Positions 26,685 to 36,662 are shown, counted from the stretch's first letter. The stretch is DNA of 64,000 nucleotides from DASPRG01 sp963796125 (GCA_963796125.1 CAWCKM010000045.1:51886-115885); one strand, 5' to 3'. The notes: generated by a model from the sequence alone, not told the origin. Numbers and translations: made by a program.

Positions 26685-27665
26685 TTATGACGATTCCCTG
26701 ACTACTTTGTCAGCAAGCCATCCTTCTTTTCCCTCTGAGGTCACGATCTTATACCATTTCTTACCGGCATCGTCGGTAAATTCATCTTTTATCTCAAAGA
26801 CAACGCCTTGTGAAACCCAGCTAACAGGCTGTGAATCAAGTGAAGGATTTGCCCTGATGGTAGCAGTTTTCGTAACGATAGCAATTGTTTTTTTCAGTTC
26901 TTTCTGCTCGATTTCTTTAGCGGCAGGTGTTTCGATCTGGCGTGGCCCTCGTTGCGCCGGGGGTGAGACCTGCTTGCCAGTCTGTGTGTTTGACCGGGCA
27001 TTATATTTTTGTCGAATCAGGTCAATAGCTGTTGATTTCTCTACAACTGAATTTTCCTGTTGCTGGGCGTTGTTAGGTTGTTCAACATTCTGAGGCGTTA
27101 ACGGGGCATTGTTCCTTTGAAGGAATACGAAATACATAACAATTAAACCAATAAGTAAGGATGTGGTCGTCCAAAGAAATTTTCGAGAAGGTATCTTGGG
27201 AAGATTTTTATTTGCCTGTGGTTTCGTGGAAAATGTTTTTTTGTCTTGCTGTGCCGTAAGGGATTCGTCAGGGATATTCCCGTGATCCTTGTCGAGGTTC
27301 AGAATAAGTTCTACCTCGCCTATGGGCATGCCAAGAGTGGCTGCAATCTCTTGACTGCTGATCCCTTTTTTCTTAAGGGAGATGACCGCAGGTCTTTGAT
27401 CGGTGCCGGCTGTTAGTGTTTCAAGGGCAGTACCCTCTTGCCCGAGCTTTTTTAAGGAAACGATCTTCTCATCTACTGAAGCCTCAAGGGCCTTCAAGAC
27501 TTCAATCTTTTTTTCAATCCTTTCAAATAGTTTATCGGAGATTTCCTTTATTTCTGCAAGTTCCAGAAGGAGAAGACTTTTCTCTTTGCTTGTTTTCCCT
27601 TTTGGTTTAGATTTGACAGGCTTCTTGCGTTCTTTTTCTTTTAATTCGGGGAGTTGCTCATCCAT
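26685..27665 (-). CDS. Membrane protein with coiled coil, HTH-like motif and SH3 domain
   Basis: A 326-residue protein not assigned to a named family. The N-terminal third is Lys- and Glu-rich with predicted coiled coil (about residues 25-75). A helix-turn-helix-like stretch, KKKGISSQEIAATLGMPIGE, follows near residue 100. A single membrane segment lies near residues 165-185, then a low-complexity linker, and a C-terminal bacterial SH3 domain (TATIRANPSLDSQPVSWV ... GWLADKVV). It would face the cytoplasm with the HTH and the periplasm with SH3. It lies between the small basic gene and flgF. Confidence 0.7.
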   Translation of the reverse strand: MDEQLPELKEKERKKPVKSKPKGKTSKEKSLLLLELAEIKEISDKLFERIEKKIEVLKALEASVDEKIVSLKKLGQEGTALETLTAGTDQRPAVISLKKKGISSQEIAATLGMPIGEVELILNLDKDHGNIPDESLTAQQDKKTFSTKPQANKNLPKIPSRKFLWTTTSLLIGLIVMYFVFLQRNNAPLTPQNVEQPNNAQQQENSVVEKSTAIDLIRQKYNARSNTQTGKQVSPPAQRGPRQIETPAAKEIEQKELKKTIAIVTKTATIRANPSLDSQPVSWVSQGVVFEIKDEFTDDAGKKWYKIVTSEGKEGWLADKVVRESS

Positions 27666-27666
27666 G

Positions 27667-27813
27667 TTATACTTTAATGTCTATTTTCCCTGATTCTTTT
27701 TTCTGTTCTCTCTTGTTCTTTTGTTTTGGTCTTTTTCGGGAAGGTAATCCCTCATTAACTCCCTTCTTTATCGCAGGCGTTTCAGAAATCTTATTTAAAG
27801 GATGTACAGGCAT
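27667..27813 (-). CDS. Small basic protein upstream of the SH3 protein
   Basis: A 48-residue Lys/Arg-rich open frame beginning MPVHPLNKISETPAIKKG and ending ESGKIDIKV. Its stop is one base before the start of the next gene, so the two are likely translated from one mRNA. No clear ribosome site precedes it. Small basic proteins ending in a similar acidic-hydrophobic tail occur near flagellar genes in related groups, from general knowledge; I cannot name a family. Confidence 0.5.
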   Translation of the reverse strand: MPVHPLNKISETPAIKKGVNEGLPSRKRPKQKNKREQKKESGKIDIKV

Positions 27814-27882
27814 TTAATATCCACGATATAGTCTCTTACGCTTGGGAGTTTGCATGAGAAGAAACCTAACCTTTTATAAAAA

Positions 27883-27888
27883 CAACCT
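27883..27888 (-). promoter_or_regulatory. Possible -10 box (TATAAT)
   Basis: TATAAT on the minus strand lies about 70 bp upstream of the small basic gene. A partial -35-like TTGTTT is present but at short spacing. The intergenic stretch 27814-28033 is otherwise without visible genes. Confidence 0.3.
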
Positions 27889-28033
27889 TATTATACAATA
27901 ATTCCAAGAAACAACCTATGTAAACAATAATAGTTAAGAGATTATGGCAGCTTCAGTATAGTTCCCTGCTGGATTTGCTCAGATAGTCAATACATTGACA
28001 ATATGGGTCTTTTATGCAGAAAAAATGACAGCC

Positions 28034-28868
28034 TTACAGAGACTTGAAGAACTCATCAATCTCGGGCTTTGAAGCACAGAACTTTTCGCCAACTGAAAAG
28101 ATATCGTCGTCTGTCAATGAATATTCAAGGAAGAGCACCTCATGTTCAGCTTTCCATGTGCTGTCATTTTCTCTTTTTGGACTGAACCGGCTGCAGATCG
28201 CCTCTGCAAGAGAGACAATGGAAACAGAATCCTTATAGAGTGTCGAGAGAGAGGGTTTATGATGGAACTGGATTGCTGAAATGATTTCAGGAGGAAGCTT
28301 GCTCTCCAGTGCAAACCATGCTCCTGCCTCTGCATGGGTGCATCCGAAAAGTTCTTTTTCTTTTTCTAATCTATCATGTGCAGATTCAATTTCGAGGAAA
28401 TCTTTGAAGTTCATTTTATAAAAGATAATTCTTCCGATGTCATGAAGCAGGCCTGCAAGAAAACACTCGCGCGGGAGATGTCATAGATATGATTTCTGAA
28501 AGGGCTTCAGCAAAGAGTGCTACCTCATACCCATGGATCCATAGGTTTTTGATATCGAATGAGCTATGAACAGGAAAAACATCCATTACGGTCATGCCGA
28601 TGGCGATAGATTTTATTTTATTGAAGCCGAGGAACATAATGGACTGCCTGATATCTTTTATTTCCCCTGAATGACCGAAAAAGGCAGAATTTGCAACCCT
28701 CAAAACCTTTTCTGCCAATGCCTGGTCATGTGAGATCACAGTATGAAGATCCTGAGTTGATGAACCCTCATCCTGGACAACAGACACTATTTTACTTAGG
28801 AGAACAGGGATAGTGGGGAGTTCTCTCATGCCCCTGATGAAACCTTTTACTTTGATAGCGTCCATCAT
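28034..28868 (-). CDS. HDOD-domain signalling protein (one frame break)
   Basis: HDOD proteins are inactive relatives of HD-domain phosphohydrolases, often tied to motility and signalling. The N-terminal half has RELPTIPVLLSKIVSVVQDE and SHDQALAEKVLRVANSAFF. After TSP the family resumes one base out, near 28465: RECFLAGLLHDIGRIIFYKM, then the C-terminal half to 28034. The gene lies just downstream of fliA on the same strand, about 50 bp away. Confidence 0.88.
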
Positions 28869-28918
28869 ATACTTATACTTTCTTTATATTATATAAATCG
28901 AAACTTTGAGAAAATTCT

Positions 28919-29656
28919 TTAGACAAGGGAAAGAGAACCAATCCCGGCTCTCAGTCTCATGAGAGCCTGGTTGTGCAACTGACATATCCGACCCTCGGTT
29001 AAGTTGAGCGCCTTTCCTATCTCCTTCATGGTCATTTCTTCCCAGTAGTAAAGGGAGAGGATGACCTTCTCTCTTTCCGGCAGCTTATCGATGAGATCTG
29101 CAAGCACCTCTTTTTTCTTGTTATCCTCGTACAGTTCCAGGGGGGTTTTCATATTCGGGTCAGGAATGCTCTCTTCAAGATCAAACCCGCTCTCGCTGCC
29201 TATTTTACTGTTGAACTCTTCAAATCGTAACATCATTCCGCTCTGGGCGCCCTGGAGAATTTTATAGTATTCATTAAGGGAAATATGCAGCTTTTCTGCA
29301 ATTTCTTCAGCCTCTGGCAGACGTCCTTTCTCTCTCTCAAGTTCGAGGCATGCTTTCTCAACAGAGGCTATCTTTTTCTTCATGGATTTGGATATCCAGT
29401 CATGTGCCCTGAGTTCATCAAGCATTGCCCCTTTAATTCTGTATTCTACAAAGGTATTTATTCTTCCTTTTTCCTCTCTGTACCGGCTCAGAGCATCCAG
29501 AAGACCCATAATACCGACACTCATGAGGTCTTCCACCGTAAGTTGTGGAGGTAACCTCCACGCCAGTCTGTAAGAGGTGTATTTAATGAACGGAAGGAAA
29601 TCTTCAATAATCTGTTCCTTTTCTTCTTCGCTGAAATCTTTCCTGTTTTGCACCAT
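28919..29656 (-). CDS. fliA: Sigma-28 factor FliA
   Basis: Alternative sigma factor for late flagellar genes. At 245 residues it is full length. Region 2 shows DLMSVGIMGLLDALSRYREE and the -10 recognition stretch with VEYRIKGAMLDELRAHDW; region 4 shows LSLYYWEEMTMKEIGKAL and the HTH TEGRICQLHNQAL. It is cotranscribed with flhG (3-bp gap). Confidence 0.97.
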   Translation of the reverse strand: MVQNRKDFSEEEKEQIIEDFLPFIKYTSYRLAWRLPPQLTVEDLMSVGIMGLLDALSRYREEKGRINTFVEYRIKGAMLDELRAHDWISKSMKKKIASVEKACLELEREKGRLPEAEEIAEKLHISLNEYYKILQGAQSGMMLRFEEFNSKIGSESGFDLEESIPDPNMKTPLELYEDNKKKEVLADLIDKLPEREKVILSLYYWEEMTMKEIGKALNLTEGRICQLHNQALMRLRAGIGSLSLV

Positions 29657-29659
29657 CTT

Positions 29660-30499
29660 TTACTGCGGAAGACCAGGAGATGCGGCAAGTAGATTTCCTA
29701 TGAAAAACTGCAATGTCCCTTTGACATGGTTATTCGGATTGAGGACTTTTGTTGCGATTTTGTTAATCTGTCTCGCTGCAAGACTATTCGGATAAGCCTC
29801 AACAAAGGCCTTCTGAGCCTTTACTGCTTCCCGAACATCGGCATCACAGGGGATGTGTCCAAGGTAGTCGAGAGATATATTCAGAAATCTCTCAGTTACA
29901 AGAGAAAGTCTTCTGAAGACTTCGAACCCCTCTTGAGAGTTCCTTACGGAGTTTACGATGATGGAAAATTCTTTTTCCTGATATCTGGTACAGAGGACTT
30001 TAATCAATGCATAGGCATCTGTCAGGGCAGTTGGCTCTTGAGATGTGATAATGATAATCTCCTGTGCAGCAATACAGAAGAAAGCCACATTCTCTGAAAT
30101 GCCAGTCGCTGTGTCGATGAGGAGGACATCTGCATTGCAGTCGAAGGAATCAAACTCTTCCAACATCCGTAATCTCTGGAATTCATTCAGGGCTGTCAGT
30201 TCCTGAACCCCTGAACTTGCAGGGAGTATCTTTACCCCCATTGGGCCATCAATCAGGATGTCCTGCAGTCTCATCTCACCATTCAGTACATGCTGGATCG
30301 TGTATCGTGGTGCAACATTCAGCAGGACATCGATATTGCTGAGCCCAAGGTCAGCGTCCATGATGAGCACATCTTTACCGAGCTTCTTGAGAGCGATTGC
30401 AAGATTCGCAACTACATTGGTCTTTCCAACGCCACCTTTCCCGCTGGCAACAGCAATTGTCTTTACATATTTTTTCTTTTCCTGTTTGTCTTTCAGCAT
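29660..30499 (-). CDS. flhG: Flagellar number regulator FlhG (FleN/MinD-like)
   Basis: MinD-type ATPase that limits flagellar number, with FlhF. The deviant Walker A ASGKGGVGKTNVVANLA begins near residue 18, with Walker B-like VLIMDADLGLSNID. Length 279 residues. No DQAxxLR-type activation motif is visible in the short N-terminus (MLKDKQEKKKYVKT), which in other species contacts FlhF. The start overlaps the flhF stop by 7 bp. Confidence 0.94.
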   Translation of the reverse strand: MLKDKQEKKKYVKTIAVASGKGGVGKTNVVANLAIALKKLGKDVLIMDADLGLSNIDVLLNVAPRYTIQHVLNGEMRLQDILIDGPMGVKILPASSGVQELTALNEFQRLRMLEEFDSFDCNADVLLIDTATGISENVAFFCIAAQEIIIITSQEPTALTDAYALIKVLCTRYQEKEFSIIVNSVRNSQEGFEVFRRLSLVTERFLNISLDYLGHIPCDADVREAVKAQKAFVEAYPNSLAARQINKIATKVLNPNNHVKGTLQFFIGNLLAASPGLPQ

Positions 30500-31683
30500 T
30501 CGTAATGCCCTTTCTTTAGGATGAGATTTGTAAGCTTATTTACGGTTACGAGTTCAATGTCGTCCGGGACTTTCTGTCCGGTCGTAATATATGAGATCGG
30601 CTTCTGACACGTGAGGAGGAGGTTATAAAGTGAACCGAAGCGCACAGCTTCGTCAACTTTTGTGAAAGCAATACAATCAATGGGGAGTCTGCTGTATTGA
30701 CGATATGCCTCTGTAATGAATTCATCGTCATAGTTCGCGCTCATGAGCAGATGAGTTTCGAGGGGGAATTCGACCTGAGATATCTCAAGGAGGTCATTTA
30801 TATGCATTTCATCTTTAGGATTTCTTCCTGAGGTATCGATAAAGATGATGTCCCTGTTTTGTGCAAAATGTATCAGATGCTTTTTCAGTTCCCTGACATT
30901 AGCGCTCATAGCGAATGGTATGCCCATTATCTTCGAATATATTCTCACCTGTTCAATAGCTCCGATCCTGTATGAATCGAGACTCATCATGGCGACTTTT
31001 TTGCCCTCTCTTATTGCATGAGCCGAGAGCTTTGCCATGGTCGTCGTTTTTCCGACGCCGGTTGGCCCTATGAGCATGACAGCCTGTTTGTATTCCTGAC
31101 CTTCGCCTGAATTTGGAGGTCCTCCGTTAAAAGTATTACACGCTCTTATGTTGACATCAGCCGACAGTAAAGACGGGATATCATCTGCATTGCCTGCCTT
31201 TTCACAGAGGCGAAGTGCGAACTCCTCTTTCATGGACAGTTCCCTGAGAGATTGGAGCATCATCTTTTTGTGTGCCGGCAATGACATCATACGATCATCA
31301 TGTTTCATGCCGGCGATCATCTTGCAGAGATTTCCAACCCCGTGCTGGATCTCATCAGTGAGTGTGGTTTTGAGGTATTGCAGTTCCTTTGACAGAAGAC
31401 GGGGAGCACATACACCGGGAGATACGGGATGCCCATGATTTCCTGCCGTTGCCCCCGGTTTCTGCAGCACTCTGTTCTGCTCCCTTTTGCGGTTTCTCCT
31501 GTCAATCGTATTCTCAACCTTCTTGTTGTTCATCTCGTAATCGACAGCAGCGGTGATCTCTACAAAGGATCTGATACCTTTACTTTCTTCTGTTGATAAT
31601 ATGACCGCATCCTCACTGAACTCTTTTTTCACTAAAGCCAGTGCCTCGGTGAATGTCTTTGCTTTGAATTTCTTAATCTTCAT
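30493..31683 (-). CDS. flhF: Flagellar GTPase FlhF
   Basis: SRP-type GTPase that sets the site of flagellar assembly. The N-terminal B domain (MKIKKFKAKTFTEALALVK) is followed by the NG domain with G1 IGPTGVGKTTTMAKL and the DTSGRNPKDEMH G3 region. It has 396 residues. It overlaps both flhA upstream (about 11 bp) and flhG downstream. Confidence 0.95.
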   Translation of the reverse strand: MKIKKFKAKTFTEALALVKKEFSEDAVILSTEESKGIRSFVEITAAVDYEMNNKKVENTIDRRNRKREQNRVLQKPGATAGNHGHPVSPGVCAPRLLSKELQYLKTTLTDEIQHGVGNLCKMIAGMKHDDRMMSLPAHKKMMLQSLRELSMKEEFALRLCEKAGNADDIPSLLSADVNIRACNTFNGGPPNSGEGQEYKQAVMLIGPTGVGKTTTMAKLSAHAIREGKKVAMMSLDSYRIGAIEQVRIYSKIMGIPFAMSANVRELKKHLIHFAQNRDIIFIDTSGRNPKDEMHINDLLEISQVEFPLETHLLMSANYDDEFITEAYRQYSRLPIDCIAFTKVDEAVRFGSLYNLLLTCQKPISYITTGQKVPDDIELVTVNKLTNLILKKGHYEC

Positions 31684-33700
31684 ATCTCAGTACCCCTGTT
31701 ATAGAGAGTTTAACTGACGGCGATATTTCAGCATTTGAAAGAATGATCAGTGACGGGACAAGCCTCTCAGTTATTTTTCTGAGAAATCTCCTGACGTGTG
31801 CGGAGCAGAGTATAACCGGGCAGGCACCTTTCAGGGTATCTCTTAGAGTATTTTCTATAGCCCTGATTAACTTGCCTACCATGTCAGGGCTTATGACGCC
31901 ACTTGCCTCGATAGCTTGTGAAAGCTCCTTTTCAAACCGTGGATCCAGCGTCATAACTTTCATATCTCCGGCAGCGGACACATACTGCTTTGTTATAAAA
32001 CGTGACAGAGACTGTCTCACATATTCTGTGAGTATCTCCGGGTCTTTCGTGGAAGCTGAATAATCGAGGAGGGTTTCGAGTATAGTCACTTTGTCATTTA
32101 TTGCCACTCTCTCTTTCAGGAGATTCTGGAAGACCCTTTGTACACTGCCCAGGGTCATTTGTGTAGGGATAAGCTCGTCAACAAGCTTCGGATAATTCCT
32201 TGTGACATTGTCCAGTAAATTCTGCACCTCTGTTCTTGTTAAGAGTTCCCAGGCATGAGCCTTCACCATTTCTGTCAGATGTGTCGCTATGACAGTAGCA
32301 GGATCTACAACCATATACCCTCTCACCTGGGCCTTTTCCATTTCTTTTTCGCTGATCCAGTAAGCAGGCAGGCCGAAGGCGGGTTCTTTGGTCGGTAACC
32401 CCTCTATTGGTTCTCCTTTTGCTGATGAGACAGCAAGATAATGCCCCATCATTACTTCACCTCTTCCAACCTCGATGCCCCTCATGAGAAAACTGTACTC
32501 ATGCGGTCTGAGCTGCAAATTGTCCTTTATGTGAACAGGAGGGATAACAAAACCAAGTTCATGAGCAAGTTGTCTCCGTATGGCTTTTATTTTATTGAGG
32601 AGTTCAGCTTTGCCGGAGTCAACGAGTGGTATGAGTCCGTAACCAATCTCGAAGGTCAGAGGTTCAATTTCCATGAAGGTCTCAAGAGAAGGCTCCTGCA
32701 TCACCGTGTCTGCCTTATCCTCTTTTTCTTCCATTACCGGTTTTGTCAGAGCATATGCCAGGGCGCCTGATGCTGCCGCGAGGAGGAAAAAGGGAACATG
32801 GGGGAGTCCTGGCACTAAGGCAAGGATAAGCATTACTCCTGAAGCGGTTCCGAGGGTCTTCGGATTCAAGAGGATCTGTTGTGAAATATCTTTCCCGAGG
32901 TCTGTTTCAACTCCTGCGCGGCTTACAACAATACCTGCTGCTGTTGAAACGAGAAGAGCCGGCATCTGGCATACGAGGCCATCACCTATCGTCAATATGG
33001 TAAAAGTCTTCGCTGCCTCTGAAATAGCCATGCCTTTTTGAAGAGTGCCTATCATGAAACCGACAACAATATTGATACCCGTAATGATTAACCCTGCAAT
33101 AGCATCCCCCCTGACAAACTTACTTGCACCGTCCATGGCCCCGTAGAAATCAGACTCCTGGGCAATAAGAGCCCGTCTCCTCTTAGCCTCTGCTTCATCA
33201 ATAAGGCCTGAATTCAGGTCCGCATCTATTGCCATCTGCTTTCCTGGCATTGCATCAAGGGTAAAACGCGCTGCTACCTCTGCAATTCTTCCGGACCCCT
33301 TTGTTATGACTACAAAATTGACCACTACGAGGATGAGAAAGACAGTGAGCCCCACAGCATAGTTCCCACCCACAACAAAGTTGCCGAAAGATTTTATTAC
33401 CTGTCCTGCAGCATCTATGCCTTCATTCCCCCTGAGGAGGATTAATCGTGTGGATGCTACATTCAGGGATAGTCTATAGAGGGTTGCTATGAGGAGAATG
33501 GAAGGAAATACTGAGAAATCCAGGGGTTTTTTAATGTAGATACTTGTTATGATTATCACGATCGACAGTGCTATTGAAAATGACAGGAACATGTCAAGAG
33601 CAAAAGGAGGGATAGGGAGGATCATGACACCTAAAATTGTCACTACAGCTATAGCGACTATGATATCGCCGCGCTGTTTTATCAAGGTAAGGAAATTCAT
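31673..33700 (-). CDS. flhA: Flagellar export gate protein FlhA
   Basis: Largest component of the export gate, 675 residues. It has eight membrane segments in the first half, the conserved FHIPEP-family cytoplasmic loop with AARFTLDAMPGKQMAIDADL, and a large cytosolic C-domain. The reading frame is intact. It lies between flhB (13-bp gap) and flhF. Confidence 0.97.
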   Translation of the reverse strand: MNFLTLIKQRGDIIVAIAVVTILGVMILPIPPFALDMFLSFSIALSIVIIITSIYIKKPLDFSVFPSILLIATLYRLSLNVASTRLILLRGNEGIDAAGQVIKSFGNFVVGGNYAVGLTVFLILVVVNFVVITKGSGRIAEVAARFTLDAMPGKQMAIDADLNSGLIDEAEAKRRRALIAQESDFYGAMDGASKFVRGDAIAGLIITGINIVVGFMIGTLQKGMAISEAAKTFTILTIGDGLVCQMPALLVSTAAGIVVSRAGVETDLGKDISQQILLNPKTLGTASGVMLILALVPGLPHVPFFLLAAASGALAYALTKPVMEEKEDKADTVMQEPSLETFMEIEPLTFEIGYGLIPLVDSGKAELLNKIKAIRRQLAHELGFVIPPVHIKDNLQLRPHEYSFLMRGIEVGRGEVMMGHYLAVSSAKGEPIEGLPTKEPAFGLPAYWISEKEMEKAQVRGYMVVDPATVIATHLTEMVKAHAWELLTRTEVQNLLDNVTRNYPKLVDELIPTQMTLGSVQRVFQNLLKERVAINDKVTILETLLDYSASTKDPEILTEYVRQSLSRFITKQYVSAAGDMKVMTLDPRFEKELSQAIEASGVISPDMVGKLIRAIENTLRDTLKGACPVILCSAHVRRFLRKITERLVPSLIILSNAEISPSVKLSITGVLRYED

Positions 33701-33713
33701 TCTCCGGTAACCC

Positions 33714-34748
33714 TCATGCGATGCCCCTCAATTGGTAGATATATGCCAGTATTTTTGCCACTGCTCTGTACAGTTCCCCTGGAATGGACGAATTGATTTT
33801 AAGCTTGTAGAGAGCTCTTGCCAGTGGCTTATCCTCAACAATGGGGACACCATATTTCCGGGCTATCTCTTTTATTTTTTCTGCTATGAACCCGGCGCCT
33901 TTTGCAATAACCTTCGGCGCTGACATTTCGTCTTTCTTATATTTCAGGGCAACAGCAATGTGGGTCGGGTTTGTTATAACAACGGTTGCCTTTGGAACTT
34001 CCTGCATCATCCGTTGCCTTGCAATCTCTTTCTGGAGACTTTTTATCCGTGCTTTGATGTGAGGATCACCTTCTGTTTCTCTATATTCTTCCTTTATCTC
34101 TTCCCTCGTCATCCTGAGATTACGCTCAAAACTCCATCTTTCATAGAGATAATCAATAGCTGCGAGGATGAAAAAGAGAGTAAAGGCGTATAGTACAGAC
34201 CTGGCTATGAGTTTACCGGCAACTCCCTGTAAATGGATGACGTCCATAGCTGCTGTGAAAGGGAGGACAATGAGCATTTTCTTGATAAGGTAGAAAAAAA
34301 GTACCCCTCCTAAAGAGAATTTTAGGAGGCTTTTCAGAAACTCCACAAGCCCATGCCTTGAAAAAATCCTCTTCAGTCCATTTACAGGATTAAGTCTCTC
34401 CATCTCAATGTTCAGCGGCCGGACAAGGAGACCCCCCTGCATCACCCCTGATACCAGAGCGAAGGCGACCGTAAGTCCCAGAAAGGGCGTCATCATCTTC
34501 ATTGTTTCAGTTGCTGTAAGTTTCATAACAGCCAACGGGTCTTTTCCGCACTGAAGACTGAGAAGCTTCCCTGTCATAACAGATATGCTCTTGATAAAAG
34601 CGTCTCCTGCAAAATAGAAAGCAAGGATGATTCCAGCCATGGCAGCCAGTGAAATGATTTCACGGCTTCTTGCAGTTTGACCCTTCTCTTTTGCCCTCTG
34701 TCGTTTTCTGGGTGTTGCCTGTTCTGTTCTTTCTTCATATTCCGGCAT
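33714..34748 (-). CDS. flhB: Flagellar export protein FlhB
   Basis: Export specificity switch, 344 residues. The N-terminal basic stretch (ERTEQATPRKRQRAKEKGQT) and four membrane segments precede the autocleavage site NPTH in TVVITNPTHIAVALKY. It follows fliR with a 2-bp gap. Confidence 0.97.
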   Translation of the reverse strand: MPEYEERTEQATPRKRQRAKEKGQTARSREIISLAAMAGIILAFYFAGDAFIKSISVMTGKLLSLQCGKDPLAVMKLTATETMKMMTPFLGLTVAFALVSGVMQGGLLVRPLNIEMERLNPVNGLKRIFSRHGLVEFLKSLLKFSLGGVLFFYLIKKMLIVLPFTAAMDVIHLQGVAGKLIARSVLYAFTLFFILAAIDYLYERWSFERNLRMTREEIKEEYRETEGDPHIKARIKSLQKEIARQRMMQEVPKATVVITNPTHIAVALKYKKDEMSAPKVIAKGAGFIAEKIKEIARKYGVPIVEDKPLARALYKLKINSSIPGELYRAVAKILAYIYQLRGIA

Positions 34749-34750
34749 GA

Positions 34751-35513
34751 CTACCCTCGCGCTATGGCGATAACCCTTATCATTTCATCTTTGATGCCGT
34801 TTAAATACCCGCCGATTACATGGGTAAAAACGGGGATGCCAATGAGAATCACCACAAATCCGACAAAAATGTATACAGGATATCCGATGAAAAAAATATT
34901 CATCTGAGGAGCGGCCTTATAGATAAATCCGAGAAGTAAACTCGAAATGAACATGGCTATAACGACAGGTGCGCTGATCTTTAAAGCAATAAGGAATATC
35001 TTCCCGCTTACTGAGACAACTTCAGTGACAAGATTCTGTATAGTTAAAATATTTATATGTCCTCCGGGGAGCCATTCATAACTTTTGACAAGAGACGTAG
35101 ATGAGATCATGATGGGCATCCATAGCAAGGAAAATGAGTATGGCCATCATTCCGTAGAACCTTGCTATCTCAGTTGATTGGCCAAAATCAGGATTAAAGA
35201 TGGTCGCGATGGACAACCCCATGGCATTGCTTACCACCTGCCCGGCCATTTCTACTGCAAAAAATATAAACCGTGCAGTCAGACCGAGGGTAATTCCAAC
35301 GACGACTTCGTGCATTACGGTAAGAGGTATCCCTGTTTTTGAGATATTCAGTTCCACGATGGGCGTCAGAACAAGAGCTATAGCAATGACAAAGCCTATC
35401 TTAAACTGTGCAGGGAAATTCTTGCTGCCGAAGAATGGGAGGAGACTTATAACAATCCCTGCCCTCAGAAGGATAAAGAGGAAGTTATAAATGTATTTTT
35501 CAAAAATATCCAT
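34751..35513 (-). CDS. fliR: Flagellar export protein FliR (one frame break)
   Basis: Integral membrane component of the export gate. The N-terminal half has PFFGSKNFPAQFKIGFVIA and VEMAGQVVSNAMGLSIA. The conserved frame moves one base near 35095, after AMDAHHDLI, then continues SLVKSYEWLPGG to the C-terminal end. The corrected product is about 254 residues, normal length. Confidence 0.93.
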
Positions 35514-35616
35514 GGTTTAATGCCAGATCCTAAATACTAAGCACAGAATTCCAAACAAATCCTAAATTCAAATGCCTTGTACATACTAATAAGTTCATAG
35601 GTAATGTCTCATGATT

Positions 35617-35678
35617 GTCATTCCCGCTTGTCGGGAATCTTTCTGAAAGAAGAAGGATTCTGGACAAGCCAGAATGAC
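35617..35678. repeat. Palindromic repeat between fliQ and fliR
   Basis: An imperfect inverted repeat with ends GTCATTC and GAATGAC, and inner arms like CCCGCTTGTCGGG. A related copy is at 47690-47754 and a half copy near 47586. The 250-bp gap here (35514-35763) holds no gene; it also has short degenerate repeats rich in AAATCCTAAATTC. Confidence 0.75.
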
Positions 35679-35763
35679 ATAATGGCTGTTAAATATAGTT
35701 TTACTAATGAACTTGTGCATATCAATTGTTTATGATTCAGGATTTTGAAATTAGCATTTCTTT

Positions 35764-36033
35764 TCACTTTATATATATCGGTATCTTTTCGATTATGTTC
35801 GTGGTAAAGGTTATCAAGACCTTGGATATCCACGGGAAAAAAATGAACAGGCACAGGAATACAGCTATTATCTTCGGTACAAATGTTAAGGTAAATTCCT
35901 GAATCTGGGTTACGGCCTGGAAAAGGCTTATAATCAGTCCTACCAGCATGCTTACCAAGAGCGCAGGTCCGGAGACAAGGAGGATAGTTTTGAACACCTC
36001 GGCAGAAAGTTCTTTGACCATATCTATCGTCAT
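35764..36033 (-). CDS. fliQ: Flagellar export protein FliQ
   Basis: Small two-helix export gate protein of 89 residues from the ATG at 36033 (MTIDMVKELSAEVFKTILLV). Two membrane segments flank the conserved SLFQAVTQIQEFTLTFVPK stretch. The start overlaps the fliP stop by 4 bp. Confidence 0.95.
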   Translation of the reverse strand: MTIDMVKELSAEVFKTILLVSGPALLVSMLVGLIISLFQAVTQIQEFTLTFVPKIIAVFLCLFIFFPWISKVLITFTTNIIEKIPIYIK

Positions 36034-36662
36034 TGGAAACTCCTTACAATAGAACCGACAACAAGGTTCCATCCATCAACAAGCACAAAGAGGAGCAGTT
36101 TGAAGGGAAGAGATATGAGTACAGGAGGGAGCATCATCATCCCCATAGAGAGGAGTATGCTGGATACGACCATATCGATAACCAGGAAAGGCAAGTATAT
36201 GAGGAAGCCGATTTCAAAAGCTGTTTTCAGTTCACTGATAGCAAAGGCCGGCACAACGATCTTCAGGGGAAGCTCAGAAGGACTTTCGTGCCTTTTTTCC
36301 TTTGCAATCGAGGAAAATAAAGCCAGGTCCTTTTGTCTCGTCTGCTTTAACATGAAACCCTTGACGGACGGTTCGGCCCTCTTAAAGGCCTCCTGAATGG
36401 TTATCTGTTTCGCCATATAAGGGTTGATGGCATCCTGTGTTATTGCATCTATTGTCGGAGACATGATGAAAAAGGTAAGAAATATAGCGAGCCCTATGAT
36501 CACGGGATTGGGTGGTATCTGCTGGCCACCGAGAGCCTGGCGAAGAAAGGAGAGTACGACAACGATCCGCGTGAAGGAAGTAAACATGATGAGTATCGCA
36601 GGGAGAAGAGACAGGAAACTGATGAAGAGAAAGATTTCTACAAGGTGGTTATCGATGTTCAT
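36030..36662 (-). CDS. fliP: Flagellar export protein FliP
   Basis: Integral membrane gate protein, 210 residues. FTSFTRIVVVLSFLRQALG, then PPNPVIIGLAIFLTFFIMSP and the C-terminal KLLLFVLVDGWNLVVGS are family typical. The N-terminus begins directly with a membrane segment and no long signal peptide is visible. The start overlaps fliO by 4 bp. Confidence 0.96.
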   Translation of the reverse strand: MNIDNHLVEIFLFISFLSLLPAILIMFTSFTRIVVVLSFLRQALGGQQIPPNPVIIGLAIFLTFFIMSPTIDAITQDAINPYMAKQITIQEAFKRAEPSVKGFMLKQTRQKDLALFSSIAKEKRHESPSELPLKIVVPAFAISELKTAFEIGFLIYLPFLVIDMVVSSILLSMGMMMLPPVLISLPFKLLLFVLVDGWNLVVGSIVRSFQ

